Source: Sphaerolaimus hirsutus (Eukaryota > Nematoda > Chromadorea > Monhysterida > Sphaerolaimidae). From it: a stretch of 64,000 nucleotides of DNA. The position numbers and the translations under genes are program-made. The stretch lies in assembly GCA_964036195.1 (NCBI GenBank), contig OZ038455.1:7271855-7335854 (forward strand), read 5' to 3'. The notes beneath the pieces are model-generated. The model was not told the origin of the DNA. It did no database searches and worked only from the letters and a program-made list of their open reading frames with translations. Of this stretch, positions 52,713-63,811 are shown in pieces (position 1 is the stretch's first letter; every line of letters starts with the position of its first letter).

Positions 52713-54064
52713 CATGCCAGTTCCTCTGCGCTGGCGTGTGCATGGATGGGCCATTCAGTCATTATCTTGTTAGTAATTGTAAAATTGATTGTGCGCTTGC
52801 GGGTTTAAAAGAATCTGCGTATTTTTGCGTTGAAACGCCAAGAAACTATCGGTTAAGTTGAAGTTTTCACTCAAGTGATTGTTTTTTCGGTGCCGATGCG
52901 TGGTCGTTGCGCAGCCTCTGCGGAACCCGCCTCTAGTTATCGCACATCTAATGTCATTTTTTGTGTGTTTTGAGTGTTTTACACGTTACCGTTTTCAGGT
53001 TCTAATATCCAGAGCACCGAGTAAATATTTATTATTTTGATAAATTTGCAACCATCCTGCTGTAACGACATCATACTGCAAATTTGTCCAAGTGCCTTCT
53101 GTTGTCCAGAGTTGTTAAAAGTAGTGAACTTTGTAAAAGTTATTTTTTTACTCGCAGGTGAGTACAGAAAACGTAAAGTATTTACTTTTACGCATGCGCT
53201 AATGTGAGTAAATTAGTTTTGTCCCCGGAAAACGTAAAAGTGGGTATTTTTGAAATGTTGCCCCGATTTTCGCTCATAAAATCATTGATGGTGAAAAAAA
53301 AATTCACTTTTTAGTGTTTATGCCTATTTTTGTGCTATTTCGGATATTTTATCCCTATATTTAGCTTTTCTCTTCCTTGTTTTCTTTAGCCCTGAGGCCT
53401 GAACCCCCCCCCCCACCCCCCCCCCCCCCGATAAAAAGCCTGTTTGAAATGCATTTTCTGTACTAGCCTACTTTTAAGAAGTGCGTGAGTAAGTGAGTGC
53501 CCGTATTTTATTTTAGGAAATGTAAATGTATTTACGCAGTACTCAAGTATCCGTATTTTTTGAATAAACGTAAATACATTGTAACAACTATGCTGAGGTA
53601 TGGTATTCTAATTTTTGCAGATTTTGCTTAATTTGGTGCCTATGGTAGTGCGTGAATCATAGTCGTAATCATAGTCGAATAATGTGATCCCTCAACCAAT
53701 CTCAACTATTATGACATCAAATACCAGATGGCTTTTATCATGCAGAGGTGGTAAAATCTGTTGGTGTTCGGTGTGTTTGCGCGGCAACGCTTTGGACGTG
53801 CAGAGGCGCCCTTTGCGCTGTCCCACAAACAGTCGGAATTGCCACATTACGTATTTCGTAGCATCGCTGCATAGTTGTTAAAACATACGTTTACTTGGAG
53901 AATATGTAGACTCGTGTATCGTGTAAAGCGTTTACGTTTCCTCCCAGCAAAAATTACCGGTACGTTTTGAAAGTATGCGAGTACAGAACTTGTTTGAAGG
54001 GGACAGAAAATGTCATTTTGCCAGACAGAGAGCCTATGAAATGCTTAGGAGATAAAAACACATA
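52713..54064. other. Intergenic with a GTAAA/ACGTAAA element fragment
   Basis: 53,107-53,592 begins CAGAGTTGTTAAAAGTAGTG and ends TTGTAACAACTATG, like the CAGAGTTG family, but the flanking 8-mers do not match. Poly-C runs at 53,406-53,430. No gene seen. Confidence 0.45.
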
Positions 54065-54093
54065 CCGTATTTCCTCGAAATAGCCCCCGGGGG

Positions 54094-55181
54094 TAGGGTT
54101 GGGGAACCGAACCGAGAACCGAGCACTATTTTGGAACCGAGCTGAAGAACCGAACCGGAACCGAGAACCGGCACTTATACCCGGAACCGAAGTAAATACC
54201 CGAAAGAACTGAAATTTTCTAGGGATTTTAAAGTTTTTAAACAGCATTTTTTCAAAAGTTTTCAAACAGCATTTTTCAACACCTATTTACATCTAAGCCT
54301 TTAAACAGCAGCTGAACATCTTGGTGCGTGTTCAGAATTACAAATTTCATCTGTTTGCAAAATGATTGCGCGGGAGCGTGTAATTTCACATATACTCCAG
54401 CGACATTACACCTTACAATGAAATCTACCATATCCCACCTGAATAAAAGAACAAACCAAAAAAAAAATTTCATCATATTTATCAAATTGGTTTGATAAAT
54501 ATGATGGAAATTTTTTATGTATGTTTGTTTATTCAGATGGGATATGGTAGATTTCATTGTAAGGTGTAATGTCGCTGCAGTATACACATTATCAGTGGTA
54601 AATAGTAGTTCTCATTGGTTTTGTGGCAGTTTTAACCGTAGGTGGCAAAAGTTATTTATGTTTGTACTCAAAATAATACGTGTACTCACTCGCATACTAC
54701 ATAAATACATTTACGTTTCCCCCAGAAAAAATACCAGTACTCATTTACTTGTGTACTTTTTAAAAGTACGCGAGTACAGAAAACGTATATGTTTGCTTTT
54801 ACAGTTTTTTTAAATACCAGTATTATTATAACAACTCTGATTTCTGCATTCTACCATGAAATAATTGAATTGAAATTCAATAATAATTGAAGCTGTGATA
54901 TGCTCCTGTAGTATGAAATATCCACCAATGTACTTACACATGTAAACTTGGATATATTGTTTTTCTGTTATTCAGTCGATTATTACCTGATACCCGGTGA
55001 TTTTATTACCCGGGACCAAAATTTTGATCATTTTAGAACCGAAAGAACCCAACCGGAGCCGAGTTTAAGAACCGAACCGAGAACCGGAACCGAAAATTTT
55101 CAGGAACCGAGAACCGATACCCGAACCGAAATCTTTTAAAACCGAGAACCGGAACCGAAAATTTTGAAATTCCCAACCCTA
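54094..55181. mobile_element. hAT-like element with GAACCGAACCGA arrays
   Basis: Tips TAGGGTTGGGGAACCGAACC and AAATTCCCAACCCTA. Exact 8-bp duplication CCCGGGGG (54,086-54,093; 55,182-55,189). Word arrays at about 54,100-54,210 and 55,030-55,165. A TATACTC palindrome (54,391-54,585) and an ACGTTT-word fragment lie in the core. Confidence 0.88.
54391..54585. mobile_element. TATACTC-type MITE, near-perfect palindrome
   Basis: 195 bp; TATACTCCAGCGACATTACA is mirrored by GTAATGTCGCTGCAGTATA, and the arms are almost identical up to a short centre at ATCAAATTGGTTTGAT. Confidence 0.8.
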
Positions 55182-55706
55182 CCCGGGGGTGATTGTTTCA
55201 TAGTGGTCCCGAGAGGGGGGGGGGGGGGGGTTAAATGAAGGGGGGTTATTATTTCGCCAGAAATTTTTATCAGATCCTAGTACAAAATCGTCGTTTGTGA
55301 TGTACACTGGGGTAGAAAAATGCATCAATAACTGACATGTATAGACTCCTGTAGACTAATAGTAGTACGTAGATGGTATAAACACTGTTCTAACGTGATT
55401 ACAACATTGTTGCACTACGCAGAACAAGACACTACTGTCATGTACGTTCTCTTTACACTCAATCTGGGGGGTATTTCGAGAGGAGGGGGGGTGATTGTTT
55501 CATAGTGGTCTCGAGAGGGGGGGGTATTTCGAGGAAATACAGTATTTGATGTATTTCAGAGGAAAAATTCAGAAATTACTGATTTTTACATTACTTTGGT
55601 GAGAATCTATACTCACTTTTTTATATTTTTTATTTTATGACAGAAATACCCATTTTTCCCTTGAAAAAATACTGATGTTTACATTTACTCTGGAAAAAAA
55701 GTATTC

Positions 55707-56232
55707 ACCGTATTACCTCGAATTAAACCCCCCCCCCCCTTGAGATACCCCCTAAAATTTGCCTGAGGAAATAATCCCTCCTCGAAATGCCCCCCCCTTA
55801 AATTGAATGCAAAGAGAACGTACATGACAAATACCGCAGATTGTGATCTGTACACAACGATGGGTAAGTTCTCCAAAAAAAACAATTTCTGTTTTGAGTT
55901 TTTCAAAAATGAATACCTGTGTTTTGAGTTTTTTTCTCGAAAAAAAACTTGAGTTACTCGAGTTTTTTAAGGGTTTTTTTCTAAAAAACTCAGGAATTGA
56001 TTTGAACTACAACTACCATTTACCTTGAAATACCCCCATGGGGGTTTATTATTTCATCAGAAAGTTTTGTAAGGATCATAGAAAATAGTAGGCATTTACG
56101 TACCCAAAACAGGTTATAAATGTGTACAAACAGGATATATTTGAAATAAACATGTATTTAGATAGCTACACAACCTAGTACAGTCTGTGTGTAGCTGTGA
56201 AGCAAATCAGCAGTAATAAATACATGTGTACA
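55707..56232. repeat. Composite of a partial C-rich MITE and a AAAACTC-word fragment
   Basis: Left tip CCGTATTACCTCGAATTA at 55,707. 55,856-56,030 is an inverted end of the CAACGATGG family, and 56,030-56,230 is the core of a C-rich MITE. No complete ends. Confidence 0.5.
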
Positions 56233-56814
56233 TAGGGTTGGAAAAAAAACGTTTTTTTAACTCAATGTTTTTTTTAAACGTTTTTGTTAATAATAAATTT
56301 TTTTTTTAAAAAGCTCCCAGATATGACCTTGTGTCAACATATATAGGTATATCAGACAGTGGCAATACTCTGTGATGTTATATATGACCATATAATGTCT
56401 GTGGAGCCATGGGATAGCATTATAAGTGGTGATTTGCGTCAAAAATATCCATTTTTCGTTGACATATCGTTCGTATATCGCCTTATAGTCGAATGTTCGT
56501 GACTTCACGTAAAGTTTGGCACGGAATAGTGATCAAACAAGGTTATAAAAGGGGGTTGTTACTTTGGGAGTTAAGTTACACACTGTGAAGGTACATGGAA
56601 GCGCATTACCTCAATATTATATACTACAGCAACATATTACAGCTTTTTAACCCATGGTAGCAGATAGAAATGGATACTTTGATACTAAAAATGCCACAAA
56701 ACCAATGAAAACAATCACCAATGTCAATTTGTGTGTGAAATTGCGCGCTTGCGCGCAAAATTTTTGCAAAATGCCTAGTGCTTAGTACTAAAAATTTTGG
56801 CCGATGTTTTTTTT
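56233..56814. mobile_element. hAT-like element with AAAACGTTTT words, right end lost
   Basis: Tip TAGGGTTGGAAAAAAAACG. The core is homologous, in inverse orientation, to 41,073-41,756. The right tip is replaced by the lone MITE end 56,815-56,848. Confidence 0.7.
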
Positions 56815-56848
56815 AAAACCCGACTGAAGGTCGGAGAGAATCCTGCTA
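56815..56848. mobile_element. Lone terminal repeat of the 34.5-kb MITE family
   Basis: AACCCGACTGAAGGTCGGAG followed by AGAATCCTGC and TA, matching the right end of 34,457-34,925. Confidence 0.65.
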
Positions 56849-57218
56849 GTATAAATATGTACGTAGACGCTATAAACCCTGTTCTAACAGAACACAGTCA
56901 TTGTTTTAACGTGTGTTCTGCGTTTCCCAGATCAGAAACCACTTTACGTTCTCTATACAATAAATTGGGGGGTTTATAAATTCATAGTGTCCACTTTGAG
57001 GGGGTCTTTCGAGAGGGGGGTATTTCGTAGAAATACGGTATCCAAGGGTTCTTGTGTATTTGTGAATTTTCTAGACAAAATTAGTGGTTTCAACAATAAT
57101 TTCTTCATGCATTTCAGTTTCCAGGCACATGATTTAATCTTATGTCAAAGATGATTCGGATACAAAACAAAAGACACATGATACAATAAGATGTGGATAC
57201 ACATCACACTTTGGAGGT

Positions 57219-57273
57219 TTTTTACATGACATTAAACAGTTTACAGCTTTTTTACAGGGTCTGGTACTGCCCC
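57219..57273. mobile_element. Introner-family remnant 3' of AChBP-like B
   Basis: One arm only: TTTACAGGGTCTGGTACTGC then CCC, followed by CTG (57,274-57,276). Confidence 0.5.
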
Positions 57274-57405
57274 CTGTGGTCTTCGGGATATTGATTGGAC
57301 AACATCAAGTTAAAAGTAAAGTTCAACATATTTGCAAATGTGTGACTTAAAATCGAGGGCAGAAAAGTTTAAGGCGAGTGCAAAGAAAATTGGTGCTGAT
57401 CACTA

Positions 57406-57477
57406 TCACCCATCCAACTCAATCGTGAACGCAACGTGGATGCTGCCATATGGCTCTGGGCAGCACGCGTAAAATTT
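57406..57477 (-). CDS. AChBP-like B exon 7, terminal
   Basis: 72 bp, acceptor CCGTCGCAG. Reads KFYACCPEPYGSIHVAF, TIELDG and TGA at 57,406. Confidence 0.85.
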   Translation of the reverse strand, partial: KFYACCPEPYGSIHVAFTIELDG

Positions 57478-60400
57478 CTGCGACGGAACATTGCATGAAA
57501 AATGAAATCGGAATTCAGTTTTCCAGTACCTATGTACACTTGAATATGAAAATAAAATAGGAAACTGATGAAAAATTTGTGATCACTACTTTTTACTGTA
57601 AACACCACATCACAAACCTCCTCGTAGGAAACTTCCGGCACGCCAACCAACGTGGCACTGCCGCTTTTGTTCGACCGCAGCTCACTCATGTCCATAGACG
57701 GTTCCACAGGCTTTATGCTCACTCTGTTCGCTGCGAGAAAAGTAGACAAAAGCAAGTAGAAAAGTACAGGGTGCGGCAATTTAGACCTGCGCTCTAGATT
57801 TCGAATAAGTTGTCACTGGGTGGTCGGATTAATGTCAAATTTTAGGTCAACATTAACAACTAGATAGGAACGGATCCCTGAAAATATCGCTGCGATAGCT
57901 CTATTTGTTCTTAAGTTATTTATGCAACCACATAAATTTTCGCTTTACTGCCACCTTGCTTTACAACCAATTACGCAAGCGTCTGCAGATTTCCTTATCG
58001 GTAAGGCGGATTGGAGGTGCGCGAGCGCGCATATCGGCATGCCACTGCACATAAAAAGAGAGACAAAAACTGAAAAAACAATCCCAATTACGATCTAGGT
58101 CCCGAAAAGTGGACCCCGTTTGAAACCTATCACGGGGTGGTGGTAAAGTGACAATTACGCGTTTGCATGAATAACTTTAGAACGAGTAGAGCTATCGCAG
58201 CCATATTTTTAACGATTTTTTCCTATTTAGTTGTTAATGTCGACCTAAAATTTGATGTGCATCCGACCACCCAGTGACAAGTTATTCGAAATCTAGAGCG
58301 CAGGTCTAAATTGCCGCACCCTGTAGATTGGGTAAGGCGAAGATTATTTGCAAGTCATTTGTTGGAGAGTTGTTAAAATACAGGTATTTTCTGGAAGCGT
58401 AAAATCAAACTTTATGCCTCGGAAATGCATGTTCCAAACTTTAGCGTATTTGAGTATTTAGCGTATTTGATCAAATAATTATCATGGTGAATTATTTTGT
58501 CATCAGACTTTTTTGAGGAGGAGCTATTCGAGGGTGAATTAGTCAAGGGGAAGAATTATTATTTTGTCAAATGTTTCGAGAATATTTCTGTCAAGATGCT
58601 TCACGAAATACCGTATTTCCTCGAATTACCCCCCGGGGGTTTATTTTTTCAGAGTGAAAATTTTGAGAGAAAAACGTGAAAAATGCAACAATAACCACCA
58701 TTTATAAGTTTTTACAGCCTTATATAAGGATGTAGATGGTATAAACGATGTTATAACGTAACACAGTAAGTGTTTTGAACATCTGTTATGCATTTACCGG
58801 ACCACAAATTCATAGTGCCCATTTTGAGGGGGGGGGGGGATTTCGAGGAAATACGTTATGCAAATACCCCCAGGGGGGTTTATTATTTCACCAGCAAATT
58901 TTGCTGGTGAAAGCGGGATTGAAGTGGGGGCATATTCGAGGCATATTTACATTTACTCAAAAAGTAGGTATACTCGAGTACTGAGTACTTTGTAAAAAGT
59001 ACCTGTACTCGCTTTTACGTATACTTTTTGAAAGTAATCGAGTGCAGAAAACGTTGTAAAAAGGCTTTGTTATAGGCTTTTTCAACACATAGATGGAATA
59101 AAAGATATAGAAAAGCGAAAAATAGGACAAAATTTCAGAAAAAAATAGCTTAAAATTGGTAAAGTAACACACAAACTAGTGAATTTGAAGGCTAAGATGG
59201 TCAAAAAGTTACAAAAATTAGTGATTTTGAGTGAAAATTGGAGCAAATTCCTACAAAAATACTCACTTTTACATTTTCTGTGGAAAAAAAGGTATTTTAC
59301 TCACACGGTAAGCGTAAGGTGCGCTCAAAGGTAAGCGGCGCGCTTCCACACGCTTCCACCAACATCACGAAAATGTCGGTGAAGTGTCTTCCACACGCTT
59401 CACGCACATCCAAAATGTGGAAGACACTTCACTGTGCTGGTGCTTCCATACGCTTCCCATATGTATACATGTGTGTCGGAGCGCCATATAAGGAAGCGTG
59501 AAGTGCGATCACGCAAATTTTTGTGATGCGTGTGTAAGCGCTTTTGTGCTTGGTGAAGCGTCGGGAAGTGTTGGCGTGAAAACACTTCCCAACGCTTTAC
59601 CGCGCATCCACACATCCATTTTTTGCTGTGCATATTCAAAATTTTGTTTAAAAATAGACAGGAATTGGATACAGACCAGGGTTGGCAAAATCTCCGAAAA
59701 AACATGAATCTGATTTATTTAAACAGGCCCCGGCTGTGGACCGGTCCCCGGTAAAATTTTTTTTTTTCAAAAGTGAATAATTGGTGTGTATGGGTTGTTT
59801 GCATGTTAATTAGGTGAATTATCACCAAATTAGCATGCACAGAATTTTTGCAAGACGGTTACATGTGCTGATGCATTTTATTTGGGGGAGTGTATCATTT
59901 TTTTTTGGATTTGTCTGAAATTTGGCATGGGTGTACTCCTTCATGTAGTGAGAATGCATGCCAAATTTCAGCTCAGCGCGGTTACTGGTTCTCATTTTTT
60001 TGTACTTTAATTTTTTTCAGTCACTATTTTTGTATAGTGATTGAAATCCTGCCGGGGACCGGTCCCCTGCAATGTCGATATGGCCCCAATCGGGGTCAAA
60101 TGTCCCCAGTGTGAAAAATTTTTTTCCAGTAAACAAAGAATTTTGGTCCCCGACTGGGGACGCTCGGACCCGGCAGGGGACAAATTTTTAGTCCCCTGCC
60201 GGGGACAAACGTCCCCAGTCAGGGACCAAAATTCTTTGTTTACTGAAAAAAAACCCCACGCTGAGCTGAACTTTGGCATGCGTACTCACTAAATGAAGGA
60301 GTACACACATGCCAAATTTCAGACAAATCCAAAACAATTTATACACTCCCCCAAAGAAAATGCATCAGCGCATGTAATCGTCTTGCAAAAATTTTGTGCA

Positions 60401-61056
60401 TGCTAATTTGGTGATAATTCACCTAATTAACATGCAAACAACCCATACACGCCAATTATAGATGTTTGAAACATTTTATTTTTTGCCGGGGACCAGTCCC
60501 TGGCCAGGGCCTGTGTAAATAACGGTTGTGGTTATACCTCAAACTAGATAATGGAATCCCGAAACTCACAGTTTGAAGTCCAACTGCCACTTTTCAATTC
60601 ACAGGTGTATTTGCCAGACTCATCGGGTACAGGGAGACATGGGATTGTGTATTTGATGGGGGGAACATAAATTATCCCGCCATCATTTTTCACAACAAAT
60701 GGATACCGTATTGCGTCATCGAGCATAAATTCGTACTCGCTTTTGAATGCGGGGCAGGGGTTACTTTTATCCAATAGTCCTGGTTTACGTTTGTGTGCAA
60801 TATACATACCGTATATCCTCGAATAAGACCCCAGTGGAGTTATTTTTTCGTCAGAGTTTTTGAGTGGAGAGTTTTTCAAGGGAGGGAGTTGTACAAGGGT
60901 GTCTTATTCGAGAACACACGGTAGTTAGTATTAAACAGTTACATACCCAGAATAGGACACGAAATCAGGCGACCAGATGTCATTGTATCCAAAGTGGGTT
61001 TGTGAAATGCCACCGTAATCTTCTGGATTCCACACCAATTTTGAATCCCGCCAATT
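57406..61056 (-). CDS. AChBP-like gene B: soluble ligand-binding-domain protein, 3' part
   Basis: Four minus-strand exons: 61,056-60,947; 60,739-60,570; 57,730-57,618; 57,477-57,406. They are homologous to exons 4-7 of copy A with identical phases. The product reads NWRDSKLVWNPEDYGG, IWSPDFVSYSG, IIYVPPIKYTIPC, an 11-residue inter-cysteine loop, CELKSGSWTS, then KFYACCPEPYG and a stop after IELDG. The aromatic-cage residues of loops A (Tyr), B (Trp) and C (two Tyr plus the CC pair) are present, so cholinergic ligand binding is plausible. The 5' exons (signal peptide, loop D) would lie beyond 61.1 kb and were not found before the window's end. It could also be a truncated receptor paralogue. 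Confidence 0.72.
57618..57730 (-). CDS. AChBP-like B exon 6
   Basis: 113 bp, acceptor TTTTCTCGCAG, donor GTTTGT. Reads NRVSIKPVEPSMDMSELRSN, then KSGSATLVGVPEVSYEE. Confidence 0.75.
57767..58323. mobile_element. Mariner-like palindromic MITE in intron 5 of AChBP-like B
   Basis: CAGGGTGCGGCAATTTAGAC at the left and GTCTAAATTGCCGCACCCTG at the right, TA on both sides (57,765-57,766; 58,324-58,325). The arms of about 230 bp are inverted copies. The CAGGGTG tip with TA is typical of mariner-type elements. No transposase. Confidence 0.85.
58324..59700. other. Intron 5 of AChBP-like B: C-rich MITE, ACGTAAA words and a GAAGCGT word array
   Basis: 58,611-58,856 is a C-rich TA-type MITE. 58,930-59,300 carries AAAAGTA/ACGTAAA words. 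59,313-59,612 is built of ACGCTTCC/GAAGCGT words in both orientations (for example GGAAGACACTTCAC) without clear tips. No exon seen. Confidence 0.5.
59715..60530. mobile_element. Long palindromic element with CCGGGGACC words
   Basis: Arms 59,715-60,110 and 60,130-60,530 are inverted copies, including GCATGTTAATTAGGTGAATT and its complement. Words such as GGGGACCGGTCCCC cluster at both tips and at the centre. The ends read AACAGGCCCCGGCTGTGG and CCAGGGCCTGTGTAAATA. The target duplication is unclear. It lies in intron 5 of AChBP-like B, next to exon 5. A diverged second copy is at 61,950-62,870. Confidence 0.8.
60570..60739 (-). CDS. AChBP-like B exon 5
   Basis: 170 bp, acceptor CATTCAAAAG, donor GTGAGT. 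Six bases shorter than copy A: three residues fewer in the Cys-loop, one more before it. Reads DGGIIYVPPIKYTIPC and CELKSGSWTSN. Confidence 0.85.
60947..61056 (-). CDS. AChBP-like B exon 4 (110 bp)
   Basis: Acceptor TTTCCTTTTAG, donor GTATGT. 110 bp like copy A. Reads NWRDSKLVWNPEDYGGIS, then NDIWSPDFVSYSG with loop-A Tyr. Confidence 0.85.
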
Positions 61057-61096
61057 CTAAAAGGAAACAAAAAACACAGACTAGATTTGGTAGATA

Positions 61097-61528
61097 CCAT
61101 ATTTCCTCAAAATACCCCCCGGGGGGTGATTGTTTCATAGTGGTCCCGAGAGGGGGGGGGGGGTAAAACGAGGGGGGGGGTATTATTTCGTAAGAAATTT
61201 TTTGAAATCCTAGTACAAAATCGTTGTTTGCGATGTGCGCTGGGGTAGAAAAATGCAACAATAACTGACATGTATAGACTCCTGCAGACTAATATTAGTA
61301 CGTAGATGGTATAAACACTGTTCTAACGTGATTCCGACATTGTTTTAATGTGTGTTCTGCACTACGCAGAACACAAACTGCAGTATTTGTCATGTACGTT
61401 AGCTTTACACTCAATCTGGGGGGGGGTATTTTGAGGGGGGGGGGGTGATTGTTTCATAGTGGTCTCGAGAGGGGGGGGGGTCAAACGAGGGGGGGTTTTC
61501 GAGGGGGGGGTATTTCGAGTAAATACGG
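61097..61528. mobile_element. TA-target C-rich MITE 5' of exon 4 of AChBP-like B
   Basis: Tips CCATATTTCCTCAAAATA and TATTTCGAGTAAATACGG with TA flanks. Contains the GTTCTAACGTGATT...ACACAAACTGCAG core. Confidence 0.75.
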
Positions 61529-61949
61529 TAGTATTATTTGCAGTGCTTTATAACAGCTGTGGAAGCAGAGTTGATATTAGGCATTTACTTTTACTCTAAA
61601 ATATATGTGTAAAACAGCATATTGGCTAATTACCTACCCATCGGAACAATATTTGAATTGTACCAGTAGCCATTGTACCCAGTAGTTTTTTGCAAGTACT
61701 GGGTACTTGTGAGTATTTCAGAAAATTCAAAAAAAGTGTTTGAAGAGCAAAAAAAGTGACAATCTGTGCCTGCACACATGAGGACATTGTAAATATGTAC
61801 TTACTGTATCTTCTTGAATAGTTCTCCAGGGGAATTATTTTTTCCTCATACTTTTTTGAGGGGTGTACTATTCAAGGGGGGGGGGGAATTATTTTTATGT
61901 CAAAATTTTCAAGCACAGTTCTTTTAATTTATTTCAGGCAACATTCAGG

Positions 61950-62870
61950 CTATTCCGGTCCCCGGCGAAAAATTTTTTTTCAAAAGTCAATTATTGGCAT
62001 GTATGGGTTGCTTGCATGTTAATTAGGTGAATTATCACCAAATTGGTATGCACAAAATTTTTGCAAGACTCATTTTCTTTGGGGGAGTGTATATTTTTTT
62101 AGATTTGTCTGAATTTTGGTATGTGTACTCCTTTGTTTAGTGAGTACGCATGCCAAAATTCAGCTCAGCGCATTTACCAGTTCTTTTTTTATTTATACTT
62201 TGATTTTTGTTGATCATTGTATTTTTGTATAGTGATTGAAATCCTGCCGGGGACCGGTCCCCGGCAATATTGTCATGGCTTTGACCGGGGTCAAACATCC
62301 TGGTGAGAAAAATTTTTTTTCAGTAAACAAAGAATTTCGGCCCCCGACCGGGGACGCTCATCCCTGACAGGGGACTAAACATTTGTCCCATGTTGGGGAC
62401 GAACGTCCCCGTTTGGGGACCAAAATTCTTTGTTTACTGAAAAAAAATTTTCTTATGCTGCGATTACAGCTCAGGCATAAAATTGACTGGGCGTAAAATT
62501 GAATTTTGGGCGTAAAATTAATTACAGGTGAATGGATAAAGATATGGCATTGTAATTTTATTCAAAGAAAGCGCACATGCATATGTTGCTGGTGTCCACA
62601 GCCCATCAGTTTATTTTAATTGTACTAGAATTTTTGCACAAATTGTTTTTATTTTACGCCCTAATTTTACGCAACTTACAGCACATTATTGACAAAATTT
62701 TGCTAAAATTCATAACTCCCAGTAAGATTTAAATAAACTCATGAGTCTTGGACACAAGATAATTCACCTAATTAACATGCAAACAGCCCATACACACAAA
62801 TTATCGACTTTTGAAAAAATTTATTTTTTGCTGGGGACCGGTCCCCGGCTGGGGCCTCTGTAAATAGCCC
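61950..62870. mobile_element. Second CCGGGGACC palindromic element, interrupted
   Basis: Left arm like 59,715-60,110. The right arm is broken by an insertion of the TAAAATTG-word family (about 62,459-62,740, from CTGCGATTACAGCTCAGG to about TTACAGCACATTATT). Ends GGACCGGTCCCCGGCTGGGG. Confidence 0.7.
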
Positions 62871-63001
62871 AACATTCACATTTCATGAAACAAGGTGCTA
62901 TTCTTGTTCAAATTTGGACGCATTTGCATTTGATGATGCATTCAATGCCCAGACGCAGCAACTCTTTTGCTTATGCTTGCTTCATCAAACATTTGTAAGT
63001 A

Positions 63002-63750
63002 CCGTATTTCCTCGAAATACCCCCTCGATATACCCCCCTCGTTTGACCCCCCCCCCCCTCTCGAGACCACTTTGAAACAACCACCCCCCTCGAAATACCC
63101 CCCACCAGATTGAGTGTAAAGAGAACGTACATGACAAATACTAAAAACAATGTCGGAATAACGTTAGAACAGTGTTTATACCATCTACGTACTAATATTA
63201 ATCTACAGGAGTCAGGGACGTAGGCAGGATTTTTGAGCGGCGGGGGGGCGGATTGTATACGGAGCCCAGCGAACGGGGGGGGGGGGCGGCGCCCCCCCCC
63301 CCTAAAATTTTACCCCTGTAGTAGGGGAATGGCGCCGTGGCGCTGGCGCCTTTCGTAGGCGCCGCGCCATGACGACACTGGCGTTGGCATTGGCGCCAAA
63401 ACACCAATATACGTCAGTTTTTTACAGGCATATAGAGCAACATGGACAGGAATTGGGTCCATTTTCACTGGCTTTGAGGCCGCGGAGACCGGTCAGCTTA
63501 AATAATATGTAGCGAACGGAAAATGCGAGCTTGCGCTCAAACATTTTTCAAACTGTTGACAAAATAGTCTTCTGGATGTGCCATTTCTGGCACATTTTTT
63601 GGTCCGGCCCGGGAAGGGGGGGGGGCGGCCGCCCCCCCGCCCCCCCCCCCCTGGCTACGTCCTGACAATACATGTCAGTTATTGATGCATTTTCCTACCC
63701 CAGCGCACATCACAAACAACGATTTTGTATAATCCTATACTCAATACTCA
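63002..63750. mobile_element. C-rich MITE interrupted by a CAGGGACGTAGG element
   Basis: Left tip CCGTATTTCCTCGAAATA after TA. The core of this subfamily is broken at about 63,215 by an element whose ends are CAGGGACGTAGGCAGGATTT and CTGGCTACGTCCTG (to about 63,665), after which the core resumes (ACATGTCAGTTATTG). The 8-bp duplication is not evident. The right tip of the MITE is missing. Confidence 0.6.
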
Positions 63751-63811
63751 ATGAAAAAAATACTCAATAACCCAAAAATACTCAAAATACTTGAAAAAAT
63801 ACTTATACGTA

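Larger units (their letters stand above)
54065..55542. mobile_element. TA-target C-rich MITE split by a GAACCGA element
   Basis: Tips CCGTATTTCCTCGAAATA and TATTTCGAGGAAATACAG with TA flanks. Its CCCGGGGG word was the insertion target of 54,094-55,181. Confidence 0.75.

Noticed and set aside
53107-54837. A complete CAGAGTTG element from 53,107 to the right end near 54,837
   Set aside because: The flanking 8-mers do not match and the right end belongs to sequence inside the GAACCGA element.
57369-57779. 136-codon minus-strand ORF spanning two AChBP-like exons
   Set aside because: It runs across an intron in the wrong frame for exon 7; the real exons are 57,618-57,730 and 57,406-57,477 with splice sites between.
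19103-61056. Ordinary nicotinic receptor subunits
   Set aside because: Both copies stop before M1 at the same codon, lack the FPF Cys-loop motif and have non-standard loop lengths. It is kept as the alternative, not the main call.
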